A stretch of DNA of 7,318 nt from Megamonas sp. UBA1799. Its GTDB lineage: Bacteria; Bacillota; Negativicutes; Selenomonadales; Selenomonadaceae. The notes below the pieces were generated by a model. That model worked only from the letters and a program-made list of their open reading frames with translations. It was not told the DNA's origin and did not search any database. Shown here one piece after another: positions 5,493-7,318 of this stretch. Each line of letters begins with the position of its first letter. Within the stretch, counting starts at the first letter, position 1. Position numbers and translations under genes: made by a program. The DNA lies in the NCBI GenBank assembly GCA_002319815.1, contig DCFR01000067.1, positions 1 to 7,318 on the forward strand, in the 5' to 3' direction.

Positions 5493-6485
5493 TCAAAGAG
5501 AAAACACGCGATCCAGTTTTCCCACCCATTCGCCTGTTTTATGATTAAAGGTGCGTACTTCAATCCGATCCCTATAAAGATAAAGCGAATTCGTCCAAAG
5601 TGTTGCGGCATCCAGTGTTGGATTATGAATATCGACCACATTGCCCACATACGTATTAACGTCCGTATCCGCATACCCGGGATTGGTCGCCGGCGTATGC
5701 GTATGGCCCGAAACCCAGAGCCGGACCTGCGGATTGGCTTCCAGCAGCCAACGGATAGACGATTCCGGCTGCGCAATAAAATCCGGCGTATTAATATTTT
5801 TTTGATAGGTCGGCAGCGTCCCCGCCAGCGGCGCATGAAAGAATACAATCGTCGGCAGATCGCGATGCTGTACTAACTGATCCGCAAACCAATGGAGCTG
5901 CCTTTCACTCATCTCGGTCAGATAACTGCCCAGTGCGTCCGGCGTTAGGAAAATCAAAAAATACGATCCCAACCGCCGCGTATAAAAAAGCTGCTCCAAT
6001 CCCATCACCGTTTGAAAATGCGCCAGTTTCGCCGCCCGGCCCGCCGCATCATTTTTTTGCAGATGGCCGGCAGCCGATGGCTCATCCCGATATACATAAT
6101 CATGGTTCCCACCCATGATACAGACCGGCGCTTGAAAGCGAGAAAAATAAGCTTTTGCATCGGCATATTCGCTGTCAATCCCATAGCGGGCGGCAATATC
6201 GCCAAGGACAGCAACTAACGTGACGTCATCCCAGGCATTCACATCTGTCGGCAATTTTGTCTTCAACTGCAGAATCGGGTCCTGCGCCGCTGGCGTCGTA
6301 TACTTTTCCCGGCGCACCGGCAAATGAGGGTCTCCCAGCACAACAATACGCTGGCAAGCTTCCTCTAAGCTGCCGCCAGATTCTGCCCGCGGCAGGGAAA
6401 ACCACCGTTCAAAACCATACCAGCCGCCGGCTCCCAATGCCAGGCCTGTGCCGGCGAGATATTTTAAAAAACTGCGACGATCCAT
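5493..6485 (-). CDS. Tat-exported calcineurin-like metallophosphoesterase
   Basis: A 330-residue dinuclear-metal phosphoesterase expected outside the cytoplasmic membrane. The N-terminus MDRRSFLKYLAGTGLALGAG is a twin-arginine signal (Arg3-Arg4). The metal-binding blocks come in the usual order: GDPH (51-54), GDIAAR (95-100), GGNHDY (125-130), H217 in FFHAPL and GHTH (260-263). The substrate cannot be deduced; the family includes nucleotidases, cyclic nucleotide phosphodiesterases and other phosphoesterases. The start at 6485 is preferred: GGGGAGG lies 9 bases upstream and the Tat motif falls at the extreme N-terminus. A GTG at 6503 in frame lacks a binding site. It begins 26 bases after the dipeptidase stop, so the two are probably cotranscribed, and no promoter is seen between them. 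Confidence 0.9.
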   Translation of the reverse strand: MDRRSFLKYLAGTGLALGAGGWYGFERWFSLPRAESGGSLEEACQRIVVLGDPHLPVRREKYTTPAAQDPILQLKTKLPTDVNAWDDVTLVAVLGDIAARYGIDSEYADAKAYFSRFQAPVCIMGGNHDYVYRDEPSAAGHLQKNDAAGRAAKLAHFQTVMGLEQLFYTRRLGSYFLIFLTPDALGSYLTEMSERQLHWFADQLVQHRDLPTIVFFHAPLAGTLPTYQKNINTPDFIAQPESSIRWLLEANPQVRLWVSGHTHTPATNPGYADTDVNTYVGNVVDIHNPTLDAATLWTNSLYLYRDRIEVRTFNHKTGEWVGKLDRVFSL

Positions 6486-6511
6486 AGGTTTATGCCTCCC
6501 CACCCATGATG

Positions 6512-7318
6512 TTACAGCGCAGCAATGCGATGCAGCGTTTCATCCATCAGACGAACCTGCGGCGCTACCGTTGCCAGCACCAGCCGCTCCTTGGGACTAT
6601 GAATATCCTTCGTAGTAACGCCAATCGAAACCATATCCAGCGCCGGATTCTTTTTGATATGCCAGCCGCATTCCAAACCAGCATGAATAGTAACCACCGA
6701 CATCGGCTTCCCGTTTTGTTCCTCAAAGCTCCTCGTCATCATCGGTGTCAGGCGGCTTTCGGTACGTTCTTTCCAGCCCGGCGCCGGTTCTCCGGTCTCA
6801 ACGGCGAAACCGCTCCAGCGGCCCAGTATACGTGCCGTCTGCTGAAATTCCCGCAGCTTGCTGTCCACCGTGGAACGCGGATAAAACGTGACTGTCAGCA
6901 CACCGTCCTTCACAAACGCCATGCCGATATTGGCCGAGGTTTCGACCAACCCCGGAATCGCCGGTTCCATAGCATAGACTCCGGTATGAAGACTTGTTAC
7001 CAGCTGCCAGAACGCTTCCATATCCGCCGAGGAAAAAATCTGCTGGGGAAGCGGCGTTTCCGTCAAAAAAATATGCATAGCGGGGTCCACGCTGCCATAA
7101 GCCGTCAGGAATCGCTGCTGAGCTTCGTCCAACACCGCACGAAGCGCCTGCTCATCCGCCGTTGATACAATAGCGGCTTCTGCAGATGCCGGAATCGCAT
7201 TGCGCGCTTTTCCTCCCTGCAGCCCGGCCAGCCGAAACGAAATCTGATGCTCCTGAAAACTCGCCAGCAGCAACGCCAGCGTGCGAATCGCATTGCCGCG
7301 CCCGTCGCCGATTCTTTC
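6512..7318 (-). CDS. pepD: Xaa-His dipeptidase (aminoacyl-histidine dipeptidase, M20C), C-terminal part, cut by the window edge
   Basis: A cytoplasmic zinc metallodipeptidase that cleaves dipeptides, best known for Xaa-His substrates such as carnosine. Only the last 268 residues are in the window; the frame runs open to base 7318, so the start and most of the N-terminal metal-binding residues are outside. Visible family blocks, by residue in this fragment, are GDGRGNAIRTLA at the start (the dimerisation-domain GxGNA region), LQGGKARNAIP (33-43), GLVETSANIG (123-132), PGW (180-182) and IHAGLECG (211-218), a signature of PepD. DMVSIG and the following IHSPKERL near the C-terminus, which places the last metal-binding His, complete the set. 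It is probably the upstream partner of the metallophosphoesterase in one transcript. Confidence 0.92.
   Translation of the reverse strand, partial: ERIGDGRGNAIRTLALLLASFQEHQISFRLAGLQGGKARNAIPASAEAAIVSTADEQALRAVLDEAQQRFLTAYGSVDPAMHIFLTETPLPQQIFSSADMEAFWQLVTSLHTGVYAMEPAIPGLVETSANIGMAFVKDGVLTVTFYPRSTVDSKLREFQQTARILGRWSGFAVETGEPAPGWKERTESRLTPMMTRSFEEQNGKPMSVVTIHAGLECGWHIKKNPALDMVSIGVTTKDIHSPKERLVLATVAPQVRLMDETLHRIAAL

Noticed and set aside
6486..6503. GTG start six codons upstream for the metallophosphoesterase
   Set aside because: No binding site precedes it, and it would move the twin-arginine motif inward. The ATG at 6485 has GGGGAGG at proper distance.

Overview
The window looks like a chromosomal segment of an anaerobic, low-to-mid G+C bacterium of the Bacillota. 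The signs are strong GGAGG-type ribosome binding sites, sigma-A-like promoters with 17-base spacers and TGn extensions, and A/T-flanked intrinsic terminators. A class such as Negativicutes or Clostridia would fit, but that placement is inference. The decisive clue is a corrinoid-dependent methylamine methyltransferase gene with an in-frame amber codon, which means the organism should encode pyrrolysine.

Layout. Bases 1-256 hold no gene I can support, only small inverted repeats and the terminator of the next gene. A DoxX-family membrane protein lies on the minus strand (257-706) with its own promoter at 768-796. Next, also on the minus strand, is a two-gene operon. mtmC (2308-2970) encodes the monomethylamine corrinoid protein. 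mtmB (891-2303) encodes monomethylamine methyltransferase, read through TAG at 1692-1694 as pyrrolysine 204. Upstream on the same strand is an Amt ammonium transporter (3156-4472). Divergent from amt is an unrecognised helical, TPR-like protein (4755-5459, plus). It converges through a bidirectional terminator on a Tat-exported metallophosphoesterase (5493-6485, minus). That gene follows the 3' part of a Xaa-His dipeptidase gene (6512 to the window edge, minus).

How the genes work together. MtmB transfers the methyl group of monomethylamine to the cobalt of the MtmC corrinoid and releases ammonium. Amt-family channels carry ammonium and also methylammonium, so the adjacent amt could import the substrate, recapture the product, or both. 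The most interesting point is that the 5' leaders of amt and mtmC share a nearly identical 20-base box (19/20) at the same distance from their promoters. They also share a GGGACG...CGAC segment, and each ends in a strong intrinsic terminator running into TTTTTGTTTG before the gene. This suggests one transcription-attenuation system controlling both units. I do not recognise the element as a known riboswitch or protein-binding RNA class. The pyrrolysine genes, the corrinoid activator and the second methyltransferase are not in this window and must lie elsewhere.
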